Shown here: in pieces, positions 26,691 to 37,065 of the stretch
Position numbering within the stretch: position 1 is the stretch's first letter
Layout of the letters: every line of letters begins with the position of its first letter
NCBI RefSeq assembly: GCF_000621025.1
Contig: NZ_JHZJ01000009.1
Span: 1-64,000, forward strand
Length of the DNA: 64,000 nt
Direction: 5' to 3'
Origin: Brackiella oedipodis DSM 13743
GTDB lineage: Bacteria; Pseudomonadota; Gammaproteobacteria; Burkholderiales; Burkholderiaceae_B
Program-made: the position numbers and the translations under genes
Notes under the pieces: model-generated
Seen by the model: only the letters and a program-made list of their open reading frames with translations
Database searches by the model: none
What the model was told of the DNA's origin: nothing

Positions 26691-27084
26691 AGTCCTGTCT
26701 CCCGTGGATAGATTTGATTGTTGTTGATTGTTGTATTTTTTGCGTATTGGTATCTATTGTCTGAACTATGTAAAAAATCGTAAATAGCCACAAACCTTAA
26801 TATGGCTATCCCTAGGAATTCAAAATTTCCTATTTTTGCGTCTTATTTTTATAAAATTTATTAAAAAACAAAGCGTTAAGAGGGCTAGCAAACATAGAGA
26901 TCTCTGCCGAACACGTCGCAGTTAACAGCACTGTGGTTTTTTTGTAAATGGTAGGACAATCTAGCTGCTGGGTTTGAGCCTTACCCACGCAATGGGTTGA
27001 GGGCTTGTACAAAAAATTGACAACATAAAACCCCCTGTGCCTTCGGCGACAGGGGGTGATAACTAACACTCTCACTAAACAGAA
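26691..27084. other. spacer between secF and the fadL-like gene
   Basis: No gene was found in these 394 bases. It holds the upstream region of the fadL-like gene (AT-rich, with repeated TTGTTG near 26715-26735) and the secF terminator. An 81-codon frame on the minus strand (26830-27075) overlaps the terminator hairpin and has no ribosome binding site. Confidence 0.6.
27025..27057 (-). terminator. terminator of the secDF operon
   Basis: ACCCCCTGT (27030-27038) pairs with ACAGGGGGT (27049-27057), with an inner GCC/GGC extension around a UUCG-type loop (CGAA on the transcribed strand). A T-rich tract (TTTTATG) follows on the minus strand, 28 bases after the secF stop. Confidence 0.85.
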
Positions 27085-28023
27085 TTAACCCATCAATTCT
27101 TGAGCGGGGTCTTCTCGCTTAGGTGATTTGACCATATCCTCGCGTTTGATACCTAGCCACATCGCAATTGAGGCCGCGACAAACACTGAAGAGTAAATAC
27201 CGAACCAAATACCGATGGTCAAGGCTAAACTGAAATAGTGTAAGCTGGGACCGCCAAAGAAGAACATGGTCAAGACCATCATTTGCGTTGAGCCATGGGT
27301 AATAATCGTTCGTGAGATATTTTGAGTGATGGATGAGTTGATGACCTCCACCACTGAGGTTTTGCGTTGCTTTTTGAAGTTCTCTCGAATCCTATCCATA
27401 ATCACGACGGATTCATTGACAGAGTAACCCAAGACGGCAAGCACTCCAGCCAGTACAGGCAAGGAAAACTCCCACTGGAAGAAGGCAAAGAAGCCCAAAA
27501 TAATCACAACGTCATGAAAGTTCGCAATCACGCCAGCAATCGCAAACTTCCATTCAAAACGAAAGGCCAAATACAAAATAATACCTAAGGCAACAAATAG
27601 GAAAGCCTTAATTCCATTGGTATAGAGCTCATTACCGACTTGTGGACCTACAAATTCAACGCGTTTAGCGGTGACTGCAGAACCTTGGTCGCGTAAAGCC
27701 TGTAGCACTTTCTCGCTTTGTTCGGCCGTGCTGACGTCTTTGACTACCGGCAAGCGAATCATGACATCACGTGAGGTACCGAAGTTTTGTACTTGGAAGT
27801 CTGAGTAATTGAGACTCGTAAGAGCATTGCGAACTTGGTCTAAGTCAGCAGGTTCCTCATAGGTGACTTCCATGACAGTACCCCCCGTAAATTCAATCGA
27901 GAGATTAAAGCCACGAGTAGCAATAAAAAATACCGCTAATGCAAAGGTAATTAAGCTAATAATATTTAGCACCAAGGCATATTTCATGAACGGTATGGTT
28001 TTGTGGATACGAAATACTTCCAT
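27085..28023 (-). CDS. secF: protein translocase subunit SecF
   Basis: Predicted 312 residues with six helices. It works with SecD to complete protein export using the proton motive force. After the first helix the periplasmic P1 head begins with GFNLSIEFTGGTVMEV. The D4-equivalent motif VLGYSVNESVVIMDRIREN (near 215-235) is the SecF hallmark. It follows secD by two bases (29948-28026 end, 28023 start), so the pair is tightly coupled, and it ends the operon queA-tgt-yajC-secD-secF. Confidence 0.97.
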   Translation of the reverse strand: MEVFRIHKTIPFMKYALVLNIISLITFALAVFFIATRGFNLSIEFTGGTVMEVTYEEPADLDQVRNALTSLNYSDFQVQNFGTSRDVMIRLPVVKDVSTAEQSEKVLQALRDQGSAVTAKRVEFVGPQVGNELYTNGIKAFLFVALGIILYLAFRFEWKFAIAGVIANFHDVVIILGFFAFFQWEFSLPVLAGVLAVLGYSVNESVVIMDRIRENFKKQRKTSVVEVINSSITQNISRTIITHGSTQMMVLTMFFFGGPSLHYFSLALTIGIWFGIYSSVFVAASIAMWLGIKREDMVKSPKREDPAQELMG

Positions 28024-28025
28024 GC

Positions 28026-29948
28026 TTATTTACCTTTTTTTGTATCAGTGTGAGTGCCTTGAGGTTCAATGGCCTTAGCCGTTGACGGTGTCCACACCGT
28101 ACCGATAGAAATGTTTTTGAGTTTTTTGCGACCGCCATACCAAAGATTAACAATGGCTCTGACGCCGACTACGCTAGAGAACATTGAGGTCAAAATACCC
28201 AGACAATGCACGACCGCAAAGCCACGAATCGGGCCTGGTCCACTAAATGCCAAGAGCGCTAAACCCACAATGAGGGAGGTTAAGTTAGAGTCTAGAATGG
28301 TGGCCCAAGCACGATCAAAACCTTCATTAATGGCTTTGTGGGGGCTAGCACCATTGCGTAACTCTTCGCGAATCCGCTCATTAATCAAAACGTTGGCGTC
28401 AATCGCCATCCCTAGAGTTAGGGCAATAGCAGCAATCCCCGGTAAGGTCAGCGTAGCTTGGAGGGTTGACAAAACGCCTAATAAAATCAACACATTGAAA
28501 GACAAGCCTAAGGTAGAGAAAATGCCAAACAAGTGATAATAAATTATCATAAAGATGGCAATCCCAATAAAGCCATAAAGCGTTGAGTTAAAGCCTTTTT
28601 TGATATTCTCAGCACCTAGGCTAGGACCGATGGTACGTTCCTCAATAATAGACATGGGTGCAGCAAGGGATCCAGCGCGTAATAACAGGGCCGTATCTGC
28701 CGCTTGTTGTGGATCCATAGACCCAGAGATCTCAACTTGACCGTTGGGGATCTCACTGCGAATGACAGGTGCGGTGACGACCTGACCCTTGCCGTTTTCG
28801 AATAGGACAATGGCCAAGCGCTTACCAATATTGTTGCGAGTGGTTTCGCGGAAAATGCGAGCACCTTTGTCGTCGAGTGTGAGGTTGACAGTAGGTTGTT
28901 GGGTTTGTTGATTGCGGCCTGACTGGGCGTTTTCGAGATTTTCGCCGGTTAAGATAATCTGCCGACGCAAAAGCAACTTACGACCGTCCGTATCCTTGAA
29001 TTGCTCGAGACCAAAAGGCACTGTACCAGATGCCATCGCGGTTTGTGCGGCGGGCGAATCATCCACCATGCGTAATTCTAGAGTGGCAGTACGACCGAGG
29101 ATTTCCTTGGCTTTGGCGACGTCTTGAATCCCAGGTAACTGCACGACAATCCGGTCATTGCCTTGTTGTTGAATCACGGGCTCGGCCACACCAAGCTCGT
29201 TAATACGGTTATGGAGCGTGATGATGTTTTGTTTGAGCGCCGTATCTTGGATGTGTTGAATTTCTGAGGGTTTGATGGTGGCAATCAAATTGTAAACACC
29301 CTCATCGTCCTTATTGCTGTAATCAAACTGAGGTAAGCTGTTGCGCAATGCCTGCAGGGCCTTGTCACGCTGCTTGGCGTCTGTAAAGGTGGCCGTAATC
29401 GTTTGCTCGTTGCGTGATACCTCTTTAGCTCTAATGCCTTGGGAGTTTAGCTGGTTGCGAATATCCGTCGCGAGCGAGTCATAACGGCTTTTGAGGGCGC
29501 CCTCCATATCCACTTTGAGCAAGAAGTGAACACCGCCGCGTAAGTCCAAACCTAAGAACATAGGATTCGCGCCAATGGCACTCAGCCATTGCGGCGAGCT
29601 CGGTAATAAGTTCAGGGCTAACGTATATTCAGGCTCTTCAGCATTAGCGTTGAGGGCTTTTTCAAGATGGTCTTTGGCTTTGAGTTGCAAGTCTGTATTT
29701 GCAAAGCGAATGCGGATCGTGCCGATATTGTTATTACTTTGAAAAAAAGCGCCTGTGTAAGGGATCTGAGCCTGTTCGAGTTCTTTCTCGACGACAGGCA
29801 GTAATTCCGGTTCGATTTTTTTGGTGACGTTGGCGCTAGAGATTTGAACCGCGGGAGATTCTCCAAAAAAGTTCGGCAGGGTATAGAGAATACCAAAGAT
29901 GAGCACAACGGCTACAAGAATATATTTCCAGATGGGGTAACGATTCAT
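28026..29948 (-). CDS. secD: protein translocase subunit SecD
   Basis: Predicted 640 residues. N-terminal helix, then a large periplasmic P1 region with the D2 motif LGLDLRGGVHFLLKVD, then five helices. The conserved proton-pathway region GMAIDANVLINERIREE (near 530-545) has the essential Asp. Length is normal for betaproteobacteria. It is separated from yajC by 64 bases containing a GC-rich hairpin. The gene is in the queA-tgt-yajC-secD-secF order found in Proteobacteria. Confidence 0.97.
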   Translation of the reverse strand: MNRYPIWKYILVAVVLIFGILYTLPNFFGESPAVQISSANVTKKIEPELLPVVEKELEQAQIPYTGAFFQSNNNIGTIRIRFANTDLQLKAKDHLEKALNANAEEPEYTLALNLLPSSPQWLSAIGANPMFLGLDLRGGVHFLLKVDMEGALKSRYDSLATDIRNQLNSQGIRAKEVSRNEQTITATFTDAKQRDKALQALRNSLPQFDYSNKDDEGVYNLIATIKPSEIQHIQDTALKQNIITLHNRINELGVAEPVIQQQGNDRIVVQLPGIQDVAKAKEILGRTATLELRMVDDSPAAQTAMASGTVPFGLEQFKDTDGRKLLLRRQIILTGENLENAQSGRNQQTQQPTVNLTLDDKGARIFRETTRNNIGKRLAIVLFENGKGQVVTAPVIRSEIPNGQVEISGSMDPQQAADTALLLRAGSLAAPMSIIEERTIGPSLGAENIKKGFNSTLYGFIGIAIFMIIYYHLFGIFSTLGLSFNVLILLGVLSTLQATLTLPGIAAIALTLGMAIDANVLINERIREELRNGASPHKAINEGFDRAWATILDSNLTSLIVGLALLAFSGPGPIRGFAVVHCLGILTSMFSSVVGVRAIVNLWYGGRKKLKNISIGTVWTPSTAKAIEPQGTHTDTKKGK

Positions 29949-29971
29949 GCCAGACTCTTATAATAAAGAGG

Positions 29972-29991
29972 ACCCGGCCAGAGGGCCGGGT
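29972..29991. other. GC-rich hairpin between yajC and secD
   Basis: ACCCGGCC and GGCCGGGT form a perfect 8-bp stem with a 4-base loop (AGAG on the plus strand), followed on the minus strand by CCTCTTTATTATAAG. The U-tract is weak, so this may be a pausing or processing hairpin that tunes secD relative to yajC and not a full terminator. Confidence 0.55.
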
Positions 29992-30012
29992 GAATTAAGA
30001 AACTACAAGATA

Positions 30013-30354
30013 CTACAGAGATTTGATGGTGTTTTTTGGTAGCACACTATTGACGGCACTACGTTGAACGATAATTTCTATAGGTTGATCAAATTTGCGG
30101 CTAATATCCACATGGATGTAGTTTTCGGAGACCTTGGCGATACGGCCTAAAATACCGCCGTTGATGACGACTTCGTCACCAATGCCGAGCGCTTCTACCA
30201 TTGCTTTGTGTTCTTTTTGGCGTTTCATTTGTGGGCGAATCATAAAGAAATACAAAGCCACAAACATAATAATGATGGGTAAGAAGCTCAAAAATCCCGC
30301 TTGCTGTGATTGTGCTTGCGCAATGACAGAAGAAAACAGAGGGTGTAATGACAT
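30013..30354 (-). CDS. yajC: preprotein translocase subunit YajC
   Basis: Predicted 113 residues. One N-terminal transmembrane helix (about 18-38, FLPIIIMFVALYFFMIRPQ) followed by the cytoplasmic domain RPQMKRQKEHKAMVEALGIGDEVVING. It is an accessory of SecDF and of AcrB-type exporters. The N-terminus has an unusual SLHPLFSSVIAQAQSQQ stretch before the helix. It is in the standard place between tgt and secD. Confidence 0.95.
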   Translation of the reverse strand: MSLHPLFSSVIAQAQSQQAGFLSFLPIIIMFVALYFFMIRPQMKRQKEHKAMVEALGIGDEVVINGGILGRIAKVSENYIHVDISRKFDQPIEIIVQRSAVNSVLPKNTIKSL

Positions 30355-30445
30355 ATATACTCCAGTTTAAAAGTATTGCTAGGCAATAGTAGTTAATAAT
30401 TCGTAATAGATTTAACAGTAATTAAGCATTGTAGCGTTTTTAGAC

Positions 30446-31612
<1,167 letters not shown>

Positions 31613-31657
31613 CTAGGACTAGCTAGTGCCTTGATTTTAAAAAGGAACAATAGGATT

Positions 31658-32797
31658 TTAGCGCGGTTCTATAAACATGGCGTCGCCGTAACTAAAAAAG
31701 CGATAGCGCGCTTCGATGGCATGTGCATAGGCCTGCTTAATGGTGTCAATGCCCGCTAAAGCAGAGACCAACATTAAAAGCGTTGATTGTGGCAAGTGAA
31801 AATTTGTGAACAAGCCATCAATCACTTTGAATTGATAACCCGGCGTGATGAATAGGCGCGTGTCATCGCTATGCGGAATGGGACAACGTTGCGGTGCTTG
31901 CGGATCCTGATCTTGCAGTAAACCGCCTTGACTCGCGGCCGATTCTAAGGCCCGAAGACTGGTGGTGCCCACGGCAATCACGCGACCGCCTAGGCGTCGA
32001 GTCTGGGCAATCGCTTCTGTGACTGAGGCATCAACACGATAACGCTCGGCATGCATAATATGGTCTTTGATGTATTCAACGCGAACTGGCTGGAAGGTGC
32101 CAGCGCCGACGTGTAAGGTCACATAACAGCTATGAATGCCAAGCTCTTTAAGTGTTTGGAGCATGGCTTCATCAAAGTGCAAACCTGCCGTTGGCGCGGC
32201 GACAGCGCCAGGATCTTTAGCGTATACCGTTTGGTAACGTTGTTCATCGCTGCTATCATCATCGTGCTCAATATAAGGCGGTAAAGGCACATGCCCATAT
32301 TGATCGAGAATATCCAAGATGGGCTGTGTAAAGCGCAAAGCGAATAAATCATCTTCGCGGCCGGTCACCATGGCTTGGATTTGGCCATCGGCAAAATACA
32401 CGGTGCTTCCTGGTTTAGGGGCTTTGGCCGCACGCAGATGGGCTAAGGCATGATAATCATCGATTAACCGTTCTATTAAGGCTTCTAATTTGCCACCGCT
32501 GGCTTTCTGCCCATATAAACGTGCCTTAATCACTTTGGTATTGTTAAAAACCAAGAGATCATTAGGTTTTAGGAGGCTAGGAAAGTCGATAAATTGCCGA
32601 TCATGATATTGCCCTTGCGAATCAATATGTAAAAGGCGGCTCTGGTTGCGTTGCTTAGCCGGACTTTGGGCGATCAGTTCGCTAGGCAGATGATAATCAA
32701 AATCTTGCAGGGTGAAATTAGGCGCAGTGGCAGGCACGCTCTGGGCGTGGGCTAAGTGCTGGCTGGCCTCTACATCCCTTGCTTGTGGATCCTTCAT
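31658..32797 (-). CDS. queA: S-adenosylmethionine:tRNA ribosyltransferase-isomerase QueA
   Basis: Predicted 379 residues if the ATG at 32797 is used. It makes epoxyqueuosine from preQ1 in tRNA with SAM as ribosyl donor. The conserved body begins at DFDYHLPSELIAQ, about 28 residues in, so the first 28 residues are an extra leader; a GTG in SVPATAP (near 32734) would remove most of it and is the alternative start. Other motifs: VFNNTKVIKARL, PTAGLHFDEAML, HVGAGTFQPVR. The last gene of the divergent region with upp. Confidence 0.95.
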   Translation of the reverse strand: MKDPQARDVEASQHLAHAQSVPATAPNFTLQDFDYHLPSELIAQSPAKQRNQSRLLHIDSQGQYHDRQFIDFPSLLKPNDLLVFNNTKVIKARLYGQKASGGKLEALIERLIDDYHALAHLRAAKAPKPGSTVYFADGQIQAMVTGREDDLFALRFTQPILDILDQYGHVPLPPYIEHDDDSSDEQRYQTVYAKDPGAVAAPTAGLHFDEAMLQTLKELGIHSCYVTLHVGAGTFQPVRVEYIKDHIMHAERYRVDASVTEAIAQTRRLGGRVIAVGTTSLRALESAASQGGLLQDQDPQAPQRCPIPHSDDTRLFITPGYQFKVIDGLFTNFHLPQSTLLMLVSALAGIDTIKQAYAHAIEARYRFFSYGDAMFIEPR

Positions 32798-32903
32798 AGA
32801 TGGTTGAGCTCAAAAATTCTAAACCTCTATTATAAAGCCTTGTGTAGCCTTGAAATTTAAAGCCTGGCTTTTGTTTATTTTTAGGGAAGTGAGCCAGCTT
32901 ATT

Positions 32904-32911
32904 GGTAGAAT
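32904..32911 (+). promoter_or_regulatory. candidate extended -10 promoter of upp
   Basis: The sequence TGGTAGAAT (32903-32911) has the TGN extension and a -10 box matching five of six consensus bases. It is placed 41 bases before the upp start codon, leaving room for a leader with TGAGGA. The -35 (AGGGAA) is poor, as is usual for extended -10 promoters. Confidence 0.35.
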
Positions 32912-32951
32912 AGGCATACATCTGTTTGTGAACTTATTTCTGAGGATTATT

Positions 32952-33593
32952 ATGGCTGTTCATGAAATCAATCATCCCTTAATCAAGCACAAAATCGGTT
33001 TAATGCGTAAAGCCGAATTAAGTACTAAAAGTTTTCGTGAATTGGCCCAAGAAATTGCTGCTCTCTTAACGTACGAGGCTACCAAGGATTTTCCTCTAGA
33101 AGAAGTCACGATCGAAGGTTGGAATGGCCCGGTTCAAGTCCAAAAAATCGCTGGCAAAAAAGTCACCATCGTACCGATTCTGCGTGCAGGTATTGGTATG
33201 CTCGATGGCGTTCTAAGTCTAGTCCCAGGTGCCAAGGTAAGTGCTGTGGGCTTGGTGCGTGACGAGAAAACCCTGGAAGCCGCCACCTACCTCCAAAAAT
33301 TAGTCGCCGATATTGACCAACGTCTAGCCATTATTATTGACCCTATGCTGGCCACGGGTGGCTCTATGGTGGCTACCATCGATATGCTCAAAAAAGCTGG
33401 CTGTAAGGATATACGTGCTTTGGTCGTGGTGGCCGCCCCAGAAGGCATCCAAAAAGTCACTAGTGCGCATCCAGATGTACACATTTATACCGCTGTCGTC
33501 GATCAAGGCCTTAATCAAGATGGCTATATTATTCCTGGTTTAGGCGATGCCGGTGACCGAATTTTTGGGACGCGCCAAAAGACATCAGACTAG
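32952..33593 (+). CDS. upp: uracil phosphoribosyltransferase
   Basis: Predicted 213 residues. It makes UMP from uracil and PRPP (pyrimidine salvage). The start [20 protein letters not shown] is preferred to longer frames: TGAGGA lies 8 bases upstream and the enzyme is about 208-214 residues long. The PRPP loop is [10 protein letters not shown] (near 132-141), with the uracil site VVAAPEG and the C-terminal [18 protein letters not shown]. It diverges from queA. Confidence 0.96.
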   Translation: MAVHEINHPLIKHKIGLMRKAELSTKSFRELAQEIAALLTYEATKDFPLEEVTIEGWNGPVQVQKIAGKKVTIVPILRAGIGMLDGVLSLVPGAKVSAVGLVRDEKTLEAATYLQKLVADIDQRLAIIIDPMLATGGSMVATIDMLKKAGCKDIRALVVVAAPEGIQKVTSAHPDVHIYTAVVDQGLNQDGYIIPGLGDAGDRIFGTRQKTSD

Positions 33594-33747
33594 TGTCGAG
33601 CGTGTTGTAGGCGTCACAGATTCACATTTGTGCAGGTCTGTAACAAAATATAACTAGAGTAAAAAAGTCACATTTATCTTGAAAAACTCTTAATTAGCAG
33701 CATATGATAGACAAGTAGCTAGTTTTTAATTTCTTGAGGAGAAAAAC

Positions 33748-34041
33748 ATGTCTAAAAAAGATTTCAATCGTGATCTAAACAAAGCTATCGAAGATGCAGA
33801 AATTTTACTCAAACGCATTGGCGATGAGGGCGGTGACGAAGCCGATAACCTACGCGATCAAGCGCGTAATATTTTAAGCAAAGCCTTAAACTCTGTTTCT
33901 GATGCTAGCGATGCCGCTGTTGAACAAGGCAAAGAAGTCGCTAAAACTGCAGACAACTATGTCCAAGAAAACCCATGGTCTACTGCAGGTATTGCTGCTG
34001 TCGCTGGTATTTTACTTGGTGTAGTCATTGCACGCCGCTAA
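33748..34041 (+). CDS. DUF883 (ElaB/YqjD-like) ribosome-associated tail-anchored protein
   Basis: Predicted 97 residues. Starts after TGAGGAGAAAA. Acidic helical body with runs of Asp/Glu/Arg (residues 1-70), then ENPWSTAGIAAVAGILLGVVIARR, the C-terminal membrane anchor of DUF883. E. coli homologues YqjD and ElaB bind stationary-phase ribosomes at the membrane. It has a terminator of its own after a 90-base spacer, followed by the YqjE-like gene, so it is probably made at higher level than its neighbours. Confidence 0.9.
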   Translation: MSKKDFNRDLNKAIEDAEILLKRIGDEGGDEADNLRDQARNILSKALNSVSDASDAAVEQGKEVAKTADNYVQENPWSTAGIAAVAGILLGVVIARR

Positions 34042-34127
34042 TGCGCTACGCTTAGTGCGCTAGTGTGCTTACCAGTTGCACTTAGCAGGCAGGGTCTAGC
34101 AGTTTTACTAGACATTGCTTAATTTCA

Positions 34128-34162
34128 AACGCATAGCGGCTTGTGCTGCTATGCGTTTTTTT
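34128..34162 (+). terminator. terminator/attenuator after the DUF883 gene
   Basis: AACGCATAGC (34128-34137) pairs with GCTATGCGTT (34148-34157) around a 10-base loop, followed by TTTTT. A second inverted repeat, GTCTAG/CTAGAC (34094-34099, 34108-34113), precedes it. The next gene on the same strand starts only 24 bases on, so part of the transcription probably passes through. Confidence 0.85.
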
Positions 34163-34185
34163 ATTTATTTACGGAAACCACGCTT

Positions 34186-34599
34186 ATGTTTCAAGGAATC
34201 AAAGACGTAGCATGCACATTGCTGGGTTTGGCTAGCAGCCGTACCGAGTTGTTTGCACTTGAGCTCGCCGAAGAGAAGGATCGCTTAATCAAAGCCATCG
34301 CACTTATGTTGACCGCTGTGTTGAGCTTTGTTTTATTTTTATTTAGTTGTGCCTTAATTTTAATTGTTTTGGTTTGGGAATCCCCTAATCGTATTTGGTA
34401 TTTAGTAGGTATTGCCGCTTTCTTTGCGATTGTGGGTCTGTATGGTTTGATCCGCGGCAAAGTCCTCGCCAAAAAAGTGCCGTTTGCAGATACCATCCAT
34501 ATGTTCAAAGAGGATGTCTCCAACATCAACCCATCTAAGGCTTCACAACAACTCGCTGAGGTCCAAAAAGCATCTACTCAAGGGGGTAAAGATGAATAA
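34186..34599 (+). CDS. YqjE/DUF1469-family inner-membrane protein
   Basis: Predicted 137 residues. Two adjacent hydrophobic helices (about 45-68 and 75-96) with an N-terminal LASSRTELFALELAEEKDRLIK amphipathic part; this matches the YqjE/Phage_holin_3_6 family that accompanies YqjD and YqjK in proteobacteria. The Pfam name mentions holin but there is no phage context here. Its stop overlaps the start of the next gene by 8 bases. Confidence 0.85.
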   Translation: MFQGIKDVACTLLGLASSRTELFALELAEEKDRLIKAIALMLTAVLSFVLFLFSCALILIVLVWESPNRIWYLVGIAAFFAIVGLYGLIRGKVLAKKVPFADTIHMFKEDVSNINPSKASQQLAEVQKASTQGGKDE

Positions 34600-35227
34600 A
34601 CAATCCAGCACGGTTTATAACACACCCGATCCAGAGACCAACAAAAAAGTGCCGACACAACATGTGCCCGAAGACCTTAACGCTAAAGTGCGACCGTCAA
34701 ACACGGCCTCAAAACCTGTAGTGAGCGCGTCCACCGAGAGCAAAGCTGTAGATGTGGCGCCTCAAAATGTCGAAGAAGCCCTGGCCCAAGCCTTGCAAGA
34801 GGTCAAAGATAACCTCAAAAAAGTCATTCAAGAGACGCCTAAGGTGGAATCTGTTAAAACCATGAGTGCTTTTGAGCGCAGCAGCTACAAAAAACAACTC
34901 ATTACTAAGATCCGTGCACAACGTAGTCTACTAAAAGCCCAAACTTATCAAACCAAACACGATTTGAAGCCAGCCACGATTAAGCGCTCTTTGTTTGGCG
35001 GATCTTTTTTGGGTAATTTATTTGGTGCCAATAAATCGTCACGCCGTCGCAGCACAGGTAATCAAGACTGGAGCAGTAAGGCGTTTGATTTCTTCAGCAG
35101 CCACCCAATGCTGAGTACCGTCTTAGCCAAGTTATTAATGCGTTCAGGCAAGAATTCTAAATTTTTGACTAAACCTTTAGTAATGGTGTTAGCAGGCCTT
35201 GCTTTACTTAAAAAATTCCGCAAATAA
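34592..35227 (+). CDS. YqjK-position hypothetical protein, basic, with C-terminal hydrophobic helix
   Basis: Predicted 211 residues. The start ATG overlaps the YqjE-like stop; GGGGGTAAAG lies upstream. The first 80 residues are polar and Thr/Pro/Lys-rich; the middle has QALQEVKDNLKKVIQETPKVES (coiled coil) and basic patches (RKSS-type RRRS near 150). The last 40 residues have two weakly hydrophobic helices, ending LAGLALLKKFRK. No domain was recognised. It is in the third position of the yqjD-yqjE-yqjK arrangement, but I cannot show homology with YqjK. Confidence 0.75.
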   Translation: MNKQSSTVYNTPDPETNKKVPTQHVPEDLNAKVRPSNTASKPVVSASTESKAVDVAPQNVEEALAQALQEVKDNLKKVIQETPKVESVKTMSAFERSSYKKQLITKIRAQRSLLKAQTYQTKHDLKPATIKRSLFGGSFLGNLFGANKSSRRRSTGNQDWSSKAFDFFSSHPMLSTVLAKLLMRSGKNSKFLTKPLVMVLAGLALLKKFRK

Positions 35228-35252
35228 TGCTAGCGGCTGTTCACAGCACCGT

Positions 35253-35283
35253 AAAAAGCCACTTCTTCGGAAGTGGCTTTTTT
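35253..35283. terminator. bidirectional terminator after the DUF883/YqjE cassette
   Basis: AAAAAGCCACTTC pairs with GAAGTGGCTTTTT around a UUCG tetraloop closed by C-G. Runs of A and T on both sides allow use on either strand (the converging ubiD is also served). Confidence 0.92.
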
Positions 35284-35392
35284 GTGGTCCCTATAAGGAT
35301 TTGCACAAAGGCAAGGCTTGACGACCTTGCTCCTTGTCATATGTGGATAGGGCTTAAACTGCGCATCTCTGGGTGATGCACTGAGGTTCGCT

Positions 35393-36943
35393 TTATAATC
35401 CTAAATCTTGCCAAATACGATCTATCTTGTCTTTGATGGCGGCGTCCATATGAATAGGCCTGCCCCATTCTCGTTGAGTTTCTCCAGGCCATTTGTTGGT
35501 CGCATCTAAGCCCATTTTGCCACCCAAGCCAGAGACCGGAGAAGCAAAATCAAGATAATCGATAGGCGTATTTTCTACAAGATGAGTATCGCGGGCGGGA
35601 TCCATACGTGTGGTCATGGCCCAGACAACCTCCTTCCAATCGCGTGTATCCACATCGTCGTCGACGACAATAATGAATTTAGTGTACATAAATTGCCGCA
35701 AGATACTCCAAATACCAAACATCACTCGTTTCGCATGACCGGGATATTGCTTGCGAATGGATACCACCGCTAAGCGATAGCTGCAGCCTTCGGGTGGCAA
35801 ATAAAAATCCACGATTTCAGGGAGTTGCTTGCGTAATAAAGGCACAAAGACCTCGTTTAGGGCCACGCCCAAGACCGCAGGCTCATCGGGAGGTTTACCT
35901 GTATAGGTGCTGTGGTAGATGGGGTTTTTGCGCATGGTAATACGCTCCACCGTAAACACAGGAAACCAATCTTGTTCGTTGTAATAGCCTGTGTGATCCC
36001 CATAGGGGCCTTCGAGGGCCATTTCGTAGCTTGTATTGGCTGGGCCTGTCATGCCTTCGGGGACCTGTGGCGCAATGGCGCGTGGATCACTGGCGGGTAG
36101 GATATGACCCTCAAGAATAATTTCGGCACTGGCAGGGACTTCCAGATCGGAGCCAAGGCTTTTGACGAGCTCTGTTTTGCCACCGCGCAGCAGACCTGCA
36201 AATTGATACTCAGAAAGGCTATCAGGCACAGGGGTGACTGCGCCCAAAATGGTGGCAGGATCACAACCAATGGCTACGGAGATTGGGAAGGGCTGGCCGG
36301 GATTAGCAAGGCTAAAATCTCTGAAGTCTAGGGCGCCACCACGATGGGATAACCAGCGCATAATTAGCTTGTTACGACCGAGTAATTGTTGCCTATAAAT
36401 ACCAAGATTCTGGCGTTTAGCCTTGGGGCCTTTAGTGACTACCAAGCCCCATGTAATTAAAGGCGCGGCATCTCCTGGCCAGCAGGTCTGAATCGGTAAG
36501 CGATTTAAATCGACGTCATCACCTTGCCAAATAATTTCTTGGCATGCCGCATGTTTGGTACGTTTAGGCGCCATATCCCACAAGGCCGATTTGAGCATAC
36601 CCACTGTGCCGACGGCTTCCTTAAAATTGCGAGGCGGCTGTGGCTCTCGCAACTCGGACAATAAGACGCCAATCTCTTTGAGGGCACTGATATGGTCCGC
36701 ACCCATGCCCCAAGCGACGCGTTGTGGGGTACCAAACAGATTCGTCAAAACCGGCATTTGCGCTTGCTGTTGCTGATGTTGAGCATTGTCGAATACCAGA
36801 GCGGGCCCTTGAGCACGTAAAACGCGATCGCTAATCTCGGTCATTTCGAGATGGGTAGAGATCGGTACTTGAACGTGTTTGAGATCATTTTTTTGTTGTA
36901 GTTGCTGTAGAAAGTCACGCAGATCTTGGTATTTCACAATCAT
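35393..36943 (-). CDS. ubiD: 4-hydroxy-3-polyprenylbenzoate decarboxylase
   Basis: Predicted 516 residues. It decarboxylates the ubiquinone precursor using prenylated FMN. The family segments are seen in order: [23 protein letters not shown], an [11 protein letters not shown], the [20 protein letters not shown] block with catalytic residues, and the C-terminal [24 protein letters not shown]. The UbiX partner that makes the cofactor is not in the window. It converges on the YqjE-like cassette and is divergent from the orphan gene at 37066. Confidence 0.95.
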   Translation of the reverse strand: MIVKYQDLRDFLQQLQQKNDLKHVQVPISTHLEMTEISDRVLRAQGPALVFDNAQHQQQQAQMPVLTNLFGTPQRVAWGMGADHISALKEIGVLLSELREPQPPRNFKEAVGTVGMLKSALWDMAPKRTKHAACQEIIWQGDDVDLNRLPIQTCWPGDAAPLITWGLVVTKGPKAKRQNLGIYRQQLLGRNKLIMRWLSHRGGALDFRDFSLANPGQPFPISVAIGCDPATILGAVTPVPDSLSEYQFAGLLRGGKTELVKSLGSDLEVPASAEIILEGHILPASDPRAIAPQVPEGMTGPANTSYEMALEGPYGDHTGYYNEQDWFPVFTVERITMRKNPIYHSTYTGKPPDEPAVLGVALNEVFVPLLRKQLPEIVDFYLPPEGCSYRLAVVSIRKQYPGHAKRVMFGIWSILRQFMYTKFIIVVDDDVDTRDWKEVVWAMTTRMDPARDTHLVENTPIDYLDFASPVSGLGGKMGLDATNKWPGETQREWGRPIHMDAAIKDKIDRIWQDLGL

Positions 36944-37065
36944 TCCTCGCCATTAGCTATCGATTTGATTTGTTATTGTAATATCAAACCCTGATTAATG
37001 TGTTTAATGAATACTTAGCATGTATAGGGGGCGAAAGCACCCTGTGTTGCCTTTGAGAATGATCT

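Noticed and set aside
26830-27075. 81-codon frame on the minus strand upstream of the fadL-like terminator region
   Set aside because: It runs through the secF terminator hairpin, has no ribosome binding site and looks like non-coding sequence.
28069-28536. 155-codon frame antisense to secD
   Set aside because: Shadow of the conserved SecD transmembrane region.
34186-34599. Phage holin, suggesting a prophage remnant
   Set aside because: The Pfam family name is misleading; the context is the YqjD-YqjE type cassette and no other phage gene is present.
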